From a bacterium (GTDB lineage Bacteria > Zhuqueibacterota > Zhuqueibacteria > Residuimicrobiales > Oceaniaggregativiventaceae), in assembly GCA_029565675.1 (NCBI GenBank), contig JAKQNP010000046.1, positions 1-64,000 on the forward strand: a DNA stretch of 64,000 bases. The letters run 5' to 3'. Below are positions 33,963 through 42,575 of this stretch, one piece after another (within the stretch, counting starts at the first letter, position 1; each line of letters begins with the position of its first letter). The notes beneath the pieces were generated by a model. The model was not told where the DNA came from and did not search any database. It was given only the letters and a program-made list of their open reading frames with translations. The position numbers and the translations under genes are program-made.

Positions 33963-36023
33963 ATGTCAAAAACAACCAATGTTCTGTTGACTCTCCTGTT
34001 GCCGGTTGTGCTCATGGGTGCCGGTCATCGCGATTTTAACGGCGCCTGGGAATGGGTGCCGCCAAAGAGCTCGGTCATTTCGCTCTACAATTCGTTGTTC
34101 GTGGATTTTAAGATCGACGCTGACAAGGTCACCGTGGTGCAACAATGGGGTACCCGCCCGCGCGACGCCTATAAAGATACGGTTTCCTTGCAAACCGACG
34201 GCAAGCCCTATCTGCAACCGCTGCAACATCAGGTGGCGCCGAGCAACATCTTCCTCGGCGTTGCCAACATCGACGGCAGCCGGCGCACCATGTCCGCCAC
34301 CTGGAATGCCGATGGCACAGTGCTGACTGTACATGAAAAGGTGCCAATCCTGGTATCCCAGGGCAAGAGCGAAATGCAGGCGACTCATACCTATACCCTC
34401 AACATCCCGGAAAAGTTGGTCACCTATTCGGTCACACGAGCTGCACGTCGACCCGAACCGCCGCTGCAATATCTGTTGAAGCAGCGGGGCAGCCGCCAGG
34501 CTTTTTTTATGCGCATGGAAGATGATTGGGATATCAACGGCAAATTGCCGGAACAGGCGATGCTCATCTCACTGCAAGGCGTCGCCAATGTGGACGGCCC
34601 GCACCTCTATTTTATCTATGGCCCCAAATGGGATTTCAAGTACACGCCCGGCCTTTTCGATTTTCTCAAAAACGAGCGCTATTTTACCTTTCGCGAACTG
34701 CGCACCGCCGAACAAGCGCTGACGACTTTTCGCGATGCGGTCAAGGGCTATGTGGTGTGGGACAAAGCCGTGCGCACATCCCTGATCGTTGCCTATACAG
34801 TGGCCGGACTGGAACAGGCCATCGTGGTCAGCGAAGAGCTGATCCCGATGGCGGAAAAAGCGGGACTCGCGCCGGTAGCCGATTTTCGCGGCAAGTTCAC
34901 CGGCTGGTCCGACGCACAGATCTACCGCTGGGCCAAAGACCAGTACTGGAGTCGCTGCAGCCGAGAGGCTATCGTCTGGTTGGGCGGCGAACACGGCACC
35001 ACCATGCGCCCCGGCGTGGCAGATTGGGGAATGCACAAAAAAATGTTCTTTAACGATCTTTCCGCCAGACCGGTCGACGCCGAAGAATACGCGCTGACCC
35101 GTGAATTGCTCTCGGAAATGCAACCCTTTGGTTTCGTCTTTGGCTGGCACTCCTACAAAAAAGATCTTGAGGAAGAGTGGGTCGCACTGACCTCCAGCTA
35201 TGCATTGCGGGTGGAAGGGCTGCACACCCTGCCCAACATGAGTTTCAGCTCCCAGGTGCCTGCGTCACACAACTTTGTCTTCAAAAACAATCATAAGGTT
35301 GAACCTGGCAAAAGCTACAAGCCGGAAAATAAAGTCTATATTGCCTGCATTCAAACCGACGGCATCGGCCTCGGCGCCTGGACCGAACCCGGCCGCGGCG
35401 AAATTCCCTATGCCTGGGAAATGGGCATGAATTACATCTGGCTGGCGCCTGTGATGTTGGAGTACTTTTATACCGGTGCCAAGCCAAACGACTATTTTAT
35501 CGGCGGCCTGGGCGGTCCCGGCTATGTATATCCCAAAGCTGTGCCCAAGCAACACCTGCCCAAAATGGTCGATCTGGCCTATGGACTGATGAAGCAGCTC
35601 GACCTCAATGTCTTTGAAGTTATGGATTATTCAGAAGGCGTGATGGCCGAGGGGAATTCGGATCTGACCCGCGAGGTGGTCGATGCATTTTATCGTGGCA
35701 TGCCCGATGCGATCGGTTTTGCCAATGGTTATGTACAGTCGCATACCTTTACCGTGCGCGACAAACGGCCGCTCCTTTCTTACGATTACTACCTGGCGCC
35801 GGATGTAACCGAAGCGTCGGCTGCTGCCGATCTGTTGGAACTGGCGGCCTACAATACCCGGCGACCCTATTTTCTGCTCATGCACGTGCGCCAGTCGAGC
35901 AACATCAAACGGGTCAAAGCCATTCTCGACAGTCTGGGCCCGGAATTCAAAGTGCTGCCGCTGGATATCTTTATAAAGATGGCCGGCGAACAACCGACGT
36001 TCCAGGAACGCTTTCGGCTTTGA
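33963..36023 (+). CDS. GxGYxYP-family putative glycoside hydrolase
   Basis: Protein of 686 residues. A signal peptide (LLTLLLPVVLMGAG) is followed by a beta domain of about 150 residues. The long C-terminal part carries GGLGGPGYVYPKAVPK, the motif that names the GxGYxYP putative glycoside hydrolase family, plus an N-terminal companion domain with YFIYGPKWDFKY. GAGGAATTT precedes the ATG. The family occurs in polysaccharide loci of Bacteroidota and its reaction is not established. It is a single-gene unit, convergent with a barrel protein gene. Confidence 0.8.
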   Translation: MSKTTNVLLTLLLPVVLMGAGHRDFNGAWEWVPPKSSVISLYNSLFVDFKIDADKVTVVQQWGTRPRDAYKDTVSLQTDGKPYLQPLQHQVAPSNIFLGVANIDGSRRTMSATWNADGTVLTVHEKVPILVSQGKSEMQATHTYTLNIPEKLVTYSVTRAARRPEPPLQYLLKQRGSRQAFFMRMEDDWDINGKLPEQAMLISLQGVANVDGPHLYFIYGPKWDFKYTPGLFDFLKNERYFTFRELRTAEQALTTFRDAVKGYVVWDKAVRTSLIVAYTVAGLEQAIVVSEELIPMAEKAGLAPVADFRGKFTGWSDAQIYRWAKDQYWSRCSREAIVWLGGEHGTTMRPGVADWGMHKKMFFNDLSARPVDAEEYALTRELLSEMQPFGFVFGWHSYKKDLEEEWVALTSSYALRVEGLHTLPNMSFSSQVPASHNFVFKNNHKVEPGKSYKPENKVYIACIQTDGIGLGAWTEPGRGEIPYAWEMGMNYIWLAPVMLEYFYTGAKPNDYFIGGLGGPGYVYPKAVPKQHLPKMVDLAYGLMKQLDLNVFEVMDYSEGVMAEGNSDLTREVVDAFYRGMPDAIGFANGYVQSHTFTVRDKRPLLSYDYYLAPDVTEASAAADLLELAAYNTRRPYFLLMHVRQSSNIKRVKAILDSLGPEFKVLPLDIFIKMAGEQPTFQERFRL

Positions 36024-36126
36024 GATGCCCGTGACAGCCACAGAAAATCAATCGTGGAGCAATACACCGAGGATGAAAAGTAGTTTTTTCGCAAACCTAT
36101 AAAGAATAAGGGATTGAAAATTTTTT

Positions 36127-36146
36127 GATTCGGTTAAAACCGAATC
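36127..36146. terminator. Perfect hairpin between convergent genes
   Basis: GATTCGGTT and AACCGAATC form a 9-bp stem with a 2-base gap, between two convergent genes. A T-run lies on one flank only (upstream on plus). It may act as a bidirectional stop, but it is not a textbook Rho-independent terminator. Confidence 0.5.
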
Positions 36147-36158
36147 TGGACCCGAGTT

Positions 36159-36740
36159 TTAATATTTGAACACGAACCGATAACCCAGCGAAAGGCTGAT
36201 GCCGCTGAATCCGATCGACTTGTCGGTTTCCTTGATTTTCGTCCACACCGTGCGGTACAGGCCTTTGAAAAATAAACGGTCGGAAATCGCCGCGCGCAAG
36301 CCGACACCGATGTTGCTGGAAAAATCGGTTTCATTCACATTTTCAATTTTTACAAAAGAATCGCTGAAATTTACCGAGCCGATGCCGACTGTGACCAGAG
36401 GTGTAATCGCTCTGTTCAGGAAGGCATAGTCCAGGTTGGCATCGAAAAAGAAGAGTTTGGAGTCCATCTCCGTTATATCCACTTTAATATTTGTCGAACC
36501 AAAAAGCAAATCCATATTCAGATTGAATTTTCCCATATCGATGCCCATGCCAAATCCGCCTGCGCTGTGTTCACCGATATCCAATTGTTGCCCCAATCCG
36601 GTGGTTTGATCGCCTTTCATCTGCTGGCCGATGAGGAACAATTCCAGGCCCTGGGCAAAGCAAGTCGCGTTCACCAAAAGACAAGAGAACAGAGAAAGAC
36701 AAACAACCGTTAAGCCGCGAAATCTGCATGATGTGCTCAT
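36159..36740 (-). CDS. Outer-membrane beta-barrel protein
   Basis: Protein of 193 residues. A signal peptide (LTVVCLSLFSCLLVNATCFA) precedes alternating hydrophobic strands. The protein ends in SLGYRFVFKY, the aromatic C-terminus of a small outer-membrane barrel (porin-family/OMP_b-brl type). A GGGAGATCGACG site precedes the ATG. It is the only gene in its transcript. A specific function cannot be assigned. Confidence 0.75.
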   Translation of the reverse strand: MSTSCRFRGLTVVCLSLFSCLLVNATCFAQGLELFLIGQQMKGDQTTGLGQQLDIGEHSAGGFGMGIDMGKFNLNMDLLFGSTNIKVDITEMDSKLFFFDANLDYAFLNRAITPLVTVGIGSVNFSDSFVKIENVNETDFSSNIGVGLRAAISDRLFFKGLYRTVWTKIKETDKSIGFSGISLSLGYRFVFKY

Positions 36741-37080
36741 CGTCGATCTCCCTTTTCTTTTTTGTACAAAAAAACCGACCCGGCTGAATTTTTATCAATC
36801 ATCTGAATACGCTGCTGCGTAAAGTTCGTTGTGGAGCTGTCGCAGGGTTGTCTTTCGACAGGTCAACACCGGCTTTTACTCAATTATCAGAAACACTGAG
36901 CAAACTCGCAAGAAATAATTTTGATCAGCAAAAAAAAATGGCAGTTTGGTTTGAATAGACAAGGAAATGTTTAGTCAGGTATGACTGCTCCATGACTCTT
37001 GGTCGGGCGTGATTTCGGCAATGAGCAAGGGTTCAATATTTTTCTCTGTTTGCTGCGAAAATTTTGTATATTCCATCTGC
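36741..37080. other. Divergent intergenic region
   Basis: No supported gene. It lies between the divergent barrel and beta-helix genes and so should hold promoters for both. TATATT at 37067-37072 is a possible -10 element for the beta-helix gene. It runs directly into the 9-bp tandem repeat. Confidence 0.4.
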
Positions 37081-37160
37081 TTTTGTCTCTTTTGTCTCTT
37101 TTGTCTCTTTTGTCTTTTTTGTCTTTTTTGTCTTTTTTGTCTTTTTTGTCTTTTTTGTCG
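37081..37160 (+). repeat. 9-bp tandem repeat (about nine copies) in 5' region
   Basis: Eight full units and one partial unit of TTTTGTCT(C/T). The first three end in C and the following ones in T, so the array has two sub-blocks. It lies 64 bases before the start of the beta-helix gene, probably in its 5' untranslated region. Such arrays change copy number by slipped-strand replication. Confidence 0.95.
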
Positions 37161-37223
37161 ATTGATCGAGTTTCCTGTTGATCTCATTTCCGGCAAAAAG
37201 TACTTTCACAAAGGAGTTATACA

Positions 37224-38345
37224 ATGCCGACTTTTCTGCTGCTGTTCTTCAGCTTAACCATTCTCGCCTCGGCGTCCGAGCCAGTCACTTTCCCGGCGAC
37301 CTGTAGCGTGGCGGCAAAAAATTCCTCGGAATCGGCTCGTGCAAACGCCAGTTTTGTCTGCGACGGCGAAGGCGACCAGCAAGAGATCAACGCCGCGATT
37401 CAAAGCTTGCCGCTGGTCGGGGGCACCGTTTTGCTGATGGAAGGAACCTATGATATTCGCAAAGTTGAGGGCACCCTGGGCGGCATCCTCATCGACCGCA
37501 GCCACGTCACCCTGGCCGGAAGCGGCGCCGCAACCCAGCTCGTTTTGGCGCCGCACCAGAACACCAACGTTATCCGCATCATCGGCCGCGGAGTCGGTGA
37601 TATCACCATCCGCGATTTGCAGATCGACGCCAATCGCGCCGAAAATGCGGAAGGGAAGGGCGATCCCAAAATTTCTCACGACCGTTTCGAATATTGCGGC
37701 ATCAAGGCTTTTTGCGGACGGCCAGGCCAATCCGGAGAGGAGCCGACTCATGATATCACCATTCGGAATACCACCGTGCGCAACGCCCATAAACTCGGCA
37801 TCATGCTCGAAGGGCCGAACATGAAGGTCATCGACAACACCCTGGGCAACGCCGGTTCCGATGTCGTCGAAATCCTGACTGGACCGGGAGAAATCCGCGG
37901 CAATACCGTCGTGATCACAGGACAGACCCATGTCGCCGTCGGCAGCGACAACGCGGATTCAATTCTCATGAGCGACAATATCGTCCATGTCAAGGAGGGC
38001 GGCCGCCTCGATATTGCCTTTCGTTCCTGGAAAGGCTCACAGCGCCACGTCATCGCCGACAACATCGTCACCGTGGATGCAGGCGGATTTTGCTCTCGTG
38101 CCATCGATGCACGCGGTTCGCGCTCCGTCATCTCCGGCAATTGCCTGCACTCCGCAGCAACGGATTCTCTGATGCGGTTGACCATCAGCGGAGGCGATGC
38201 CATTGTCAGCGGCAATGTTTTTGAAAATATGGTCATCGAAATCAACGACAACAGCGGCGAAAACAGACCCATCATCCTGGGGCCAAATGTTTTTCACAAC
38301 ACGACCATCGATCTGCAATCCGGAAACCTGCAGCAGCCGGAATGA
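37224..38345 (+). CDS. Secreted right-handed beta-helix protein
   Basis: Protein of 373 residues. A signal peptide (LLLFFSLTILASA) is followed by a pectate-lyase-like parallel beta-helix. The entry motif GDQQEINAAIQSLPLVGGTVLLMEGTY is typical of polysaccharide lyases and GH28-like folds. Repeated turns such as DNTLGNAGSDVVEI and SGNCLHSA follow. No specific catalytic motif is recognised. CAAAGGAG sets the start. It could be a lyase, an epimerase or a binding protein. A 9-bp repeat lies just upstream and may affect expression. Confidence 0.75.
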   Translation: MPTFLLLFFSLTILASASEPVTFPATCSVAAKNSSESARANASFVCDGEGDQQEINAAIQSLPLVGGTVLLMEGTYDIRKVEGTLGGILIDRSHVTLAGSGAATQLVLAPHQNTNVIRIIGRGVGDITIRDLQIDANRAENAEGKGDPKISHDRFEYCGIKAFCGRPGQSGEEPTHDITIRNTTVRNAHKLGIMLEGPNMKVIDNTLGNAGSDVVEILTGPGEIRGNTVVITGQTHVAVGSDNADSILMSDNIVHVKEGGRLDIAFRSWKGSQRHVIADNIVTVDAGGFCSRAIDARGSRSVISGNCLHSAATDSLMRLTISGGDAIVSGNVFENMVIEINDNSGENRPIILGPNVFHNTTIDLQSGNLQQPE

Positions 38346-38370
38346 AAGTTCGAGGGTCGGCTGTCGTCAA

Positions 38371-38526
38371 ATGATAGACAAGCATGCGGCGGGAAAACCA
38401 TGCCCCGCATGTGGAACAATTCTAGAAAAGATGCAGTATCTCGGTGGGTCGTATTGCAGCTGTCCGAAATGCCAGGCATCAGACAACACAGAACCCTTTC
38501 ATAGAGGAAAACCGCAATGCACTTGA
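38371..38526 (+). CDS. Stand-alone FPG/IleRS-type zinc-finger protein
   Basis: A 51-residue protein, MIDKHAAGKPCPACGTILEK..., with a second knuckle CSCPKCQ. The spacing CPACG - about 16 residues - CSCPKCQ and the preceding GKPC match the C-terminal zinc finger of formamidopyrimidine-DNA glycosylase/Nei. Here it is not fused to the enzyme. It lies 25 bases after the beta-helix gene and overlaps the flavin reductase start by 10 bases, so the two are probably translationally coupled. The frame is open upstream, but ATG 38371 is the first codon clear of the preceding gene. Confidence 0.7.
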   Translation: MIDKHAAGKPCPACGTILEKMQYLGGSYCSCPKCQASDNTEPFHRGKPQCT

Positions 38527-39050
38527 CTGAAATCCCTTTTGCGCAGCTGTCGCTGAAAATTTACGATTTGTGGGAAAATCGCTGGCTGCTGTTGACCGCC
38601 GGCGATTGGGGGAAAAAGCACTTTAATTCCATGACCGTCGGCTGGGGAAGCTTTGGCAGGATGTGGGGCAAGCCTTTTGCCCAGATGGTCGTTCGCCCAA
38701 CTCGCTACACCTATGAATTCATGGAGCAATACGACACGTTTACTCTGTGCGCTTTTCCGCCTGCTTATCGCGCGGCATTGCAGCTCTTGGGCAGCAAATC
38801 CGGCAGGGATTGCGACAAGATCGCCGAAGCCGGCCTGACCCCCGTCGCCTCAAGGTGCGTCGCGGCGCCGTGTTATGCAGAAGCCGATCTTGTGCTCGAG
38901 TGCCGCAAAATCTATTGGAACGACCTGCAACCCGCGCATTTTTTGGCGCCGGATATCGAGAAAAACTATCCACGCAAGGACTATCACCGCGTCTACTTTG
39001 GCGAAATCATCGCTGTGCGCAGTGCAGATCCTGCAGTTGAGCTCACCTGA
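38517..39050 (+). CDS. Flavin reductase-like FMN-binding protein
   Basis: Protein of 177 residues matching the split-barrel flavin reductase-like family. NRWLLLTAGDWGKKHFNSMTVGWGSFG is the FMN-binding start, RPTRYTYEFMEQYDTFTLC the central strand pair, and a long C-terminal strand set ends in YFGEIIAV. AGAGGAAAACC precedes the ATG. It may act as a flavin-dependent redox partner, substrate unknown. Its stop overlaps the convergent lipoprotein gene by 8 bases. Confidence 0.85.
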   Translation: MHLTEIPFAQLSLKIYDLWENRWLLLTAGDWGKKHFNSMTVGWGSFGRMWGKPFAQMVVRPTRYTYEFMEQYDTFTLCAFPPAYRAALQLLGSKSGRDCDKIAEAGLTPVASRCVAAPCYAEADLVLECRKIYWNDLQPAHFLAPDIEKNYPRKDYHRVYFGEIIAVRSADPAVELT

Positions 39051-39690
39051 CCAGGAAGGTCCCGTTCTCTTCGATCAGGGTTCCTTCCTGCAAGCCTGTT
39101 TCGATCATTTGTTTATAAATCCATTGATACTTTTCTAGAGCAGCTGTGCCTTGTATGACATCGTCAAGAATGCCATCTGCGTTATGATCGATCAGGATGA
39201 GCTGTTCAGGCTTGATGATGGGGCGGTTGTCCCTGACCTTGAATTCATTGAAAGCAGAGGCATCAGCTGGCCCAAACGTGATTATTTCATACTTTATTCT
39301 ATTTTTTTCCATGGCATACACTCGGATGTCTCGGTTTTTCACCAGCAATTTGTTCTCCCTCATGACATCACGGATACCCTGTTGGTAAATGGCTTGCGCT
39401 TCTTGCAGGCTGATTTCACCCATTACCAAAACATCCAGCACACCATCCTGGTCATAATCCAACGCCATAAACGTTTCGCCGATCACTTCATTGTAAGAGT
39501 CCGATTTGTTCACAAAGCTTATGGAGCGGATGCGATAAATTTGGTCATTCAGGGAAAAACGGTATTGCGATATTGTAAATTCCGGCTGGTTCGCCGCGCA
39601 GGAAAAAAGTGCGAGGCTGAACAGCATCCCTACCGGCACAGAGACAAGAAATCTGATGAACCGACATGAATGGTGCTTGCTGTTTGTCAT
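39043..39690 (-). CDS. Lipoprotein with calcium-loop-like repeats
   Basis: Protein of 215 residues. The signal and lipobox (LFSLALFSC, Cys31) mark a lipoprotein. Two DxDxDGxxD-like loops, DYDQDGVLDVLVMG and DHNADGILDDVIQG, resemble calcium-binding EF-hand/dockerin or FG-GAP loops. Each is followed by a similar helix (EAQAIYQQGIRD, EKYQWIYKQMIE), so the protein is an internal duplication. GGAGACAGG sets the start at 39690. Function unknown. Confidence 0.7.
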   Translation of the reverse strand: MTNSKHHSCRFIRFLVSVPVGMLFSLALFSCAANQPEFTISQYRFSLNDQIYRIRSISFVNKSDSYNEVIGETFMALDYDQDGVLDVLVMGEISLQEAQAIYQQGIRDVMRENKLLVKNRDIRVYAMEKNRIKYEIITFGPADASAFNEFKVRDNRPIIKPEQLILIDHNADGILDDVIQGTAALEKYQWIYKQMIETGLQEGTLIEENGTFLVR

Positions 39691-40006
39691 CGTCCTGTCT
39701 CCAATCTTGCATTTGAAAAGATGAAAGTTTTGAGTTGCCTGGGGTTGTCTGTCAAATTCTCGTACCTGATTAAACCTATATATTGGCAACAAAAAAGTCA
39801 AGCGATATCGTTCTACCAAATACTCATCTATTCGACCCTGCCCGTAGCTCTGATCAGTCGGCTTGCTCGACAGACAGTGTTTTTTTCGCAGATGCTCATC
39901 ACAGTTCAGCTGCAATCAACCGCAACTTTCACCTGGACACAGGTTGTCTGAGGGTGGGCAAGCGCTGGCGTCAAGCGAGTGGGGTTTGCGGTCCCGGTGC
40001 GGGTGT

Positions 40007-41077
40007 TCAGTGTGCAGATGCTTGTTTGACCAGCGACAACAGTTCGGCCACCGAACTCTCCGCCACGCCCACCGCGCAGTCCGCAGCGCCGTAATAGATC
40101 AGCACCCGGTCGTCCGGCAAGCGCACCCAACCGTTGCTGAAGACGACGTTGGGGAAAAATCCTGCAATTTCAAAAGGCGCTTGCGGGTAAAGAATCGGTG
40201 TTTGGGTGCGATAAAGAACTCGGGACGGATCGTCACCCTCTAGCAAGGCCAAATGCAGGCTGTAGAGCGAATCGCGGTTGCAGCCGTGATAGAGAAGCAA
40301 CCAGCCTTCCGGGGTCAGCATCGGTTCCGGACCGGCGCCGATTTTGTCATCCTCCCAGCCGTTCTCCCGCGGCCGCAGCAAGCAGCGGTGGTTGCCCCAG
40401 TGCACTCGATCATACGACTCGGTCAACCAGATGGAGGGTTTGCCGAGGAAATTGACTGCCGGCCGATGCAGTGCATAATAGCGATCCTGGATCCGGCCGG
40501 GAAACAGGCAGGCGTCCTTGTTTTCCGGCGGCAACATCGCACCCAGACGTTCGATTTTAATCATATCTTTTGTGCGGGCCAGACACACCGCGACGCCGTC
40601 TGCTGAAACCCCTGTATAGGTCAAGTAATAGCCATCCGAAAAGGCTGCGATCCGCACATCCTCTGCACCATAGGATTCGAGAGGAGTCTGCGGAAATAGA
40701 AATGGTTGCTCTTCGACTTTGAAATGGATGCCATCCCGGCTGCGTGCCAGGCGCAAATGGCTGAGGGAGGTCAGCAGCGTCTGTCCATGGTAGCGGATTT
40801 CACGCGGATCTTTCGCTGCGGCATATTCAGATGCTGCGATCGCGATGAATCCCAAACCGTCGGCATCGACAACCGGCAATGAAAAATATCCATCTTGCAC
40901 CTGCCCGGTCTCGGCAACGCGCAACAACAATACAATTTCGTCTTGATCCAGACAGGCCCCGGGATTGAAAACACCGACAACCCGCAGTCCTGGATGGGAG
41001 GGGCGAATATCATCGATCTGAATAATCGGTTGTGGACGCAGTCGTGCGATCATCGGCAATATCCTTGCTGTTTTCAT
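40007..41077 (-). CDS. GH130-family glycoside phosphorylase/hydrolase
   Basis: Protein of 356 residues with the five-bladed beta-propeller layout of GH130. Marks are FNPGACLDQDEIVLLLRVAE, ESYGAEDVRIA with the catalytic Asp, GRIQDRYYALHRP, and GAGPEPMLTPEGWLLLYHG. GH130 enzymes phosphorolyse or hydrolyse beta-mannosides. No signal peptide is present, so it acts in the cytoplasm. It is the last gene of the glycan operon and lies 34 bases after a second GH130 gene. ATG 41077 gives the natural N-terminus. Whether it is a phosphorylase or a hydrolase cannot be fixed here. Confidence 0.85.
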   Translation of the reverse strand: MKTARILPMIARLRPQPIIQIDDIRPSHPGLRVVGVFNPGACLDQDEIVLLLRVAETGQVQDGYFSLPVVDADGLGFIAIAASEYAAAKDPREIRYHGQTLLTSLSHLRLARSRDGIHFKVEEQPFLFPQTPLESYGAEDVRIAAFSDGYYLTYTGVSADGVAVCLARTKDMIKIERLGAMLPPENKDACLFPGRIQDRYYALHRPAVNFLGKPSIWLTESYDRVHWGNHRCLLRPRENGWEDDKIGAGPEPMLTPEGWLLLYHGCNRDSLYSLHLALLEGDDPSRVLYRTQTPILYPQAPFEIAGFFPNVVFSNGWVRLPDDRVLIYYGAADCAVGVAESSVAELLSLVKQASAH

Positions 41078-41111
41078 GGTTTGTTGCTCTTCACAATGGG
41101 CTTTCCAATCC

Positions 41112-42548
41112 TTATTCGCCGCGGTCCATCGCGTGCAAAACCTGACGCCAGGCGACCCGGGCAAATCGGCAGCTTGTGTCGGACTGCGCATAGGGAAGGA
41201 TCAGCTGATTTTTCCAGATCTGGCCGCCGCAGCTGTAGACGACGTTTGGCACGTAGCCGTGGCGCTCATCTCCTTCAGCCCGCAGCAACGGTTCTCTGGT
41301 GCGGCCGATTACACGGCTTGGGTCATGCAGATCGAGCAACAGCGCGCCGATGGCATAGGTGCGCAAAAATCCCACTCCATGGGTCAAGACCAGCCAGCCT
41401 GCCTCTGTCTCGATCGGCGAACCGCAATTGCCGATCTGCAGCGCTTCCCAGGAATAACGAGGTTCGGCCAGCAGCTCTTTCTGCGGCCAATGAAACACCG
41501 AATCCGAATTCATGATGTAGAGATTTTCGCCGTCCTGGCGTGACAGCATGAAATAGCGGCCGTCGATCGACCGGGGAAAAAGTGCAAAACCCTTGTTCGC
41601 AACCGCTGCGCCTGACAGCGTATGGTTGTGAAAACGGATGAAATCGCGTGTTTCCAACATCTGAGGTTGAATTTGAAAACCGTCATAGGCGGTGGTCGTC
41701 GCGTAATAGATCGATTCCCCTGCATGACGAAACTCGACAAAACGAGCGTCCTCAATTCCCCGGCTTTCGGCCGGCGCATGGGGAAAGAGCACCCGTTCAG
41801 AAAGGTCGCTGGTTTCGGCAAAGTCCACTGCATAATTGCTGCGGATCAGGGTGTCGATTTTTTGCGCATAGTTTTCTTGCTCCGCGCGTTCGCTGAAAAT
41901 GTTCGCCCAGGTCTGCGCAAGCTGTTTCCGGAACGCTGCGGCCGTGAATTCATTTGGCAAATCAGCCAGCAGGCGCTTGACTTTTACCAGGGGGAGAAAA
42001 TCTGTCAGTTTGTGGGTCCATTCGGTGCGGGTGAAAGTCGGATTTGTCCTTTCTCGGGGCAACACCGCGAAAGGCGAGCGCGGCTGCAGCTGCACCTTCC
42101 CCTGGCGATCGATCAGACCACTGCGAAAAACAATCGACGAAATATGCCCTTCTCCAGTTGCCCGCAGGCTGAGAACAAATCGCATCTCATCCGCCGCTAC
42201 GCCGCGCTGATCCGGGTGGCGGACCATCGATGGATTGAAAAGCGCTGCCGCCTCATTCGTGTACTCCATGCTGAAACAGGCGCCGATCAACTGCATCTGT
42301 TCGGCAGTCAACTTTATTCGCTTTCCCGCAACCCGTTCACCGCGACTTTCCAGCTCGCCGGGCAAATCGCGGTGGCGATGGCTAAAGTCGCCGAGCAGTC
42401 GCGCGAGCTCACTCTTGACCGATTCCGCATCCAGAGCCATAATCCTGTGAATGGTGCGATCCACCCGCTTGCGATCGCCGATTTCCAGCGGCCGCAAAAT
42501 GGCGCGGGTTGGATCGGGCTGCAAGATTGCCAGCCGCTGTCGTTTCAT
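41112..42548 (-). CDS. GH130-family enzyme, long form
   Basis: Protein of 478 residues. A helical N-terminal extension (about 1-170) precedes a GH130 propeller with SRGIEDARFVEF (catalytic Asp), FALFPRSIDGRYFMLSRQD and LQIGNCGSPIETEAGWLVLTHG. The long-form architecture with this N-terminus is known in beta-1,2-/1,3-mannoside-active GH130 subgroups. AAAGGGCAAAT precedes the ATG. No signal peptide, so cytoplasmic. It and the following short GH130 probably act on successive linkages of the same imported oligosaccharide. The linkage specificity is unknown. Confidence 0.85.
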   Translation of the reverse strand: MKRQRLAILQPDPTRAILRPLEIGDRKRVDRTIHRIMALDAESVKSELARLLGDFSHRHRDLPGELESRGERVAGKRIKLTAEQMQLIGACFSMEYTNEAAALFNPSMVRHPDQRGVAADEMRFVLSLRATGEGHISSIVFRSGLIDRQGKVQLQPRSPFAVLPRERTNPTFTRTEWTHKLTDFLPLVKVKRLLADLPNEFTAAAFRKQLAQTWANIFSERAEQENYAQKIDTLIRSNYAVDFAETSDLSERVLFPHAPAESRGIEDARFVEFRHAGESIYYATTTAYDGFQIQPQMLETRDFIRFHNHTLSGAAVANKGFALFPRSIDGRYFMLSRQDGENLYIMNSDSVFHWPQKELLAEPRYSWEALQIGNCGSPIETEAGWLVLTHGVGFLRTYAIGALLLDLHDPSRVIGRTREPLLRAEGDERHGYVPNVVYSCGGQIWKNQLILPYAQSDTSCRFARVAWRQVLHAMDRGE

Positions 42549-42575
42549 ATTTGCCCTTTCTTTGACCGAACTCGA

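Noticed and set aside
36975-37196. Lys-Arg-Gln repeat protein on the minus strand and Leu-Ser repeat frames on the plus strand
   Set aside because: The 9-bp repeat keeps all frames open and creates low-complexity translations. No ribosome-binding site or second feature supports coding.
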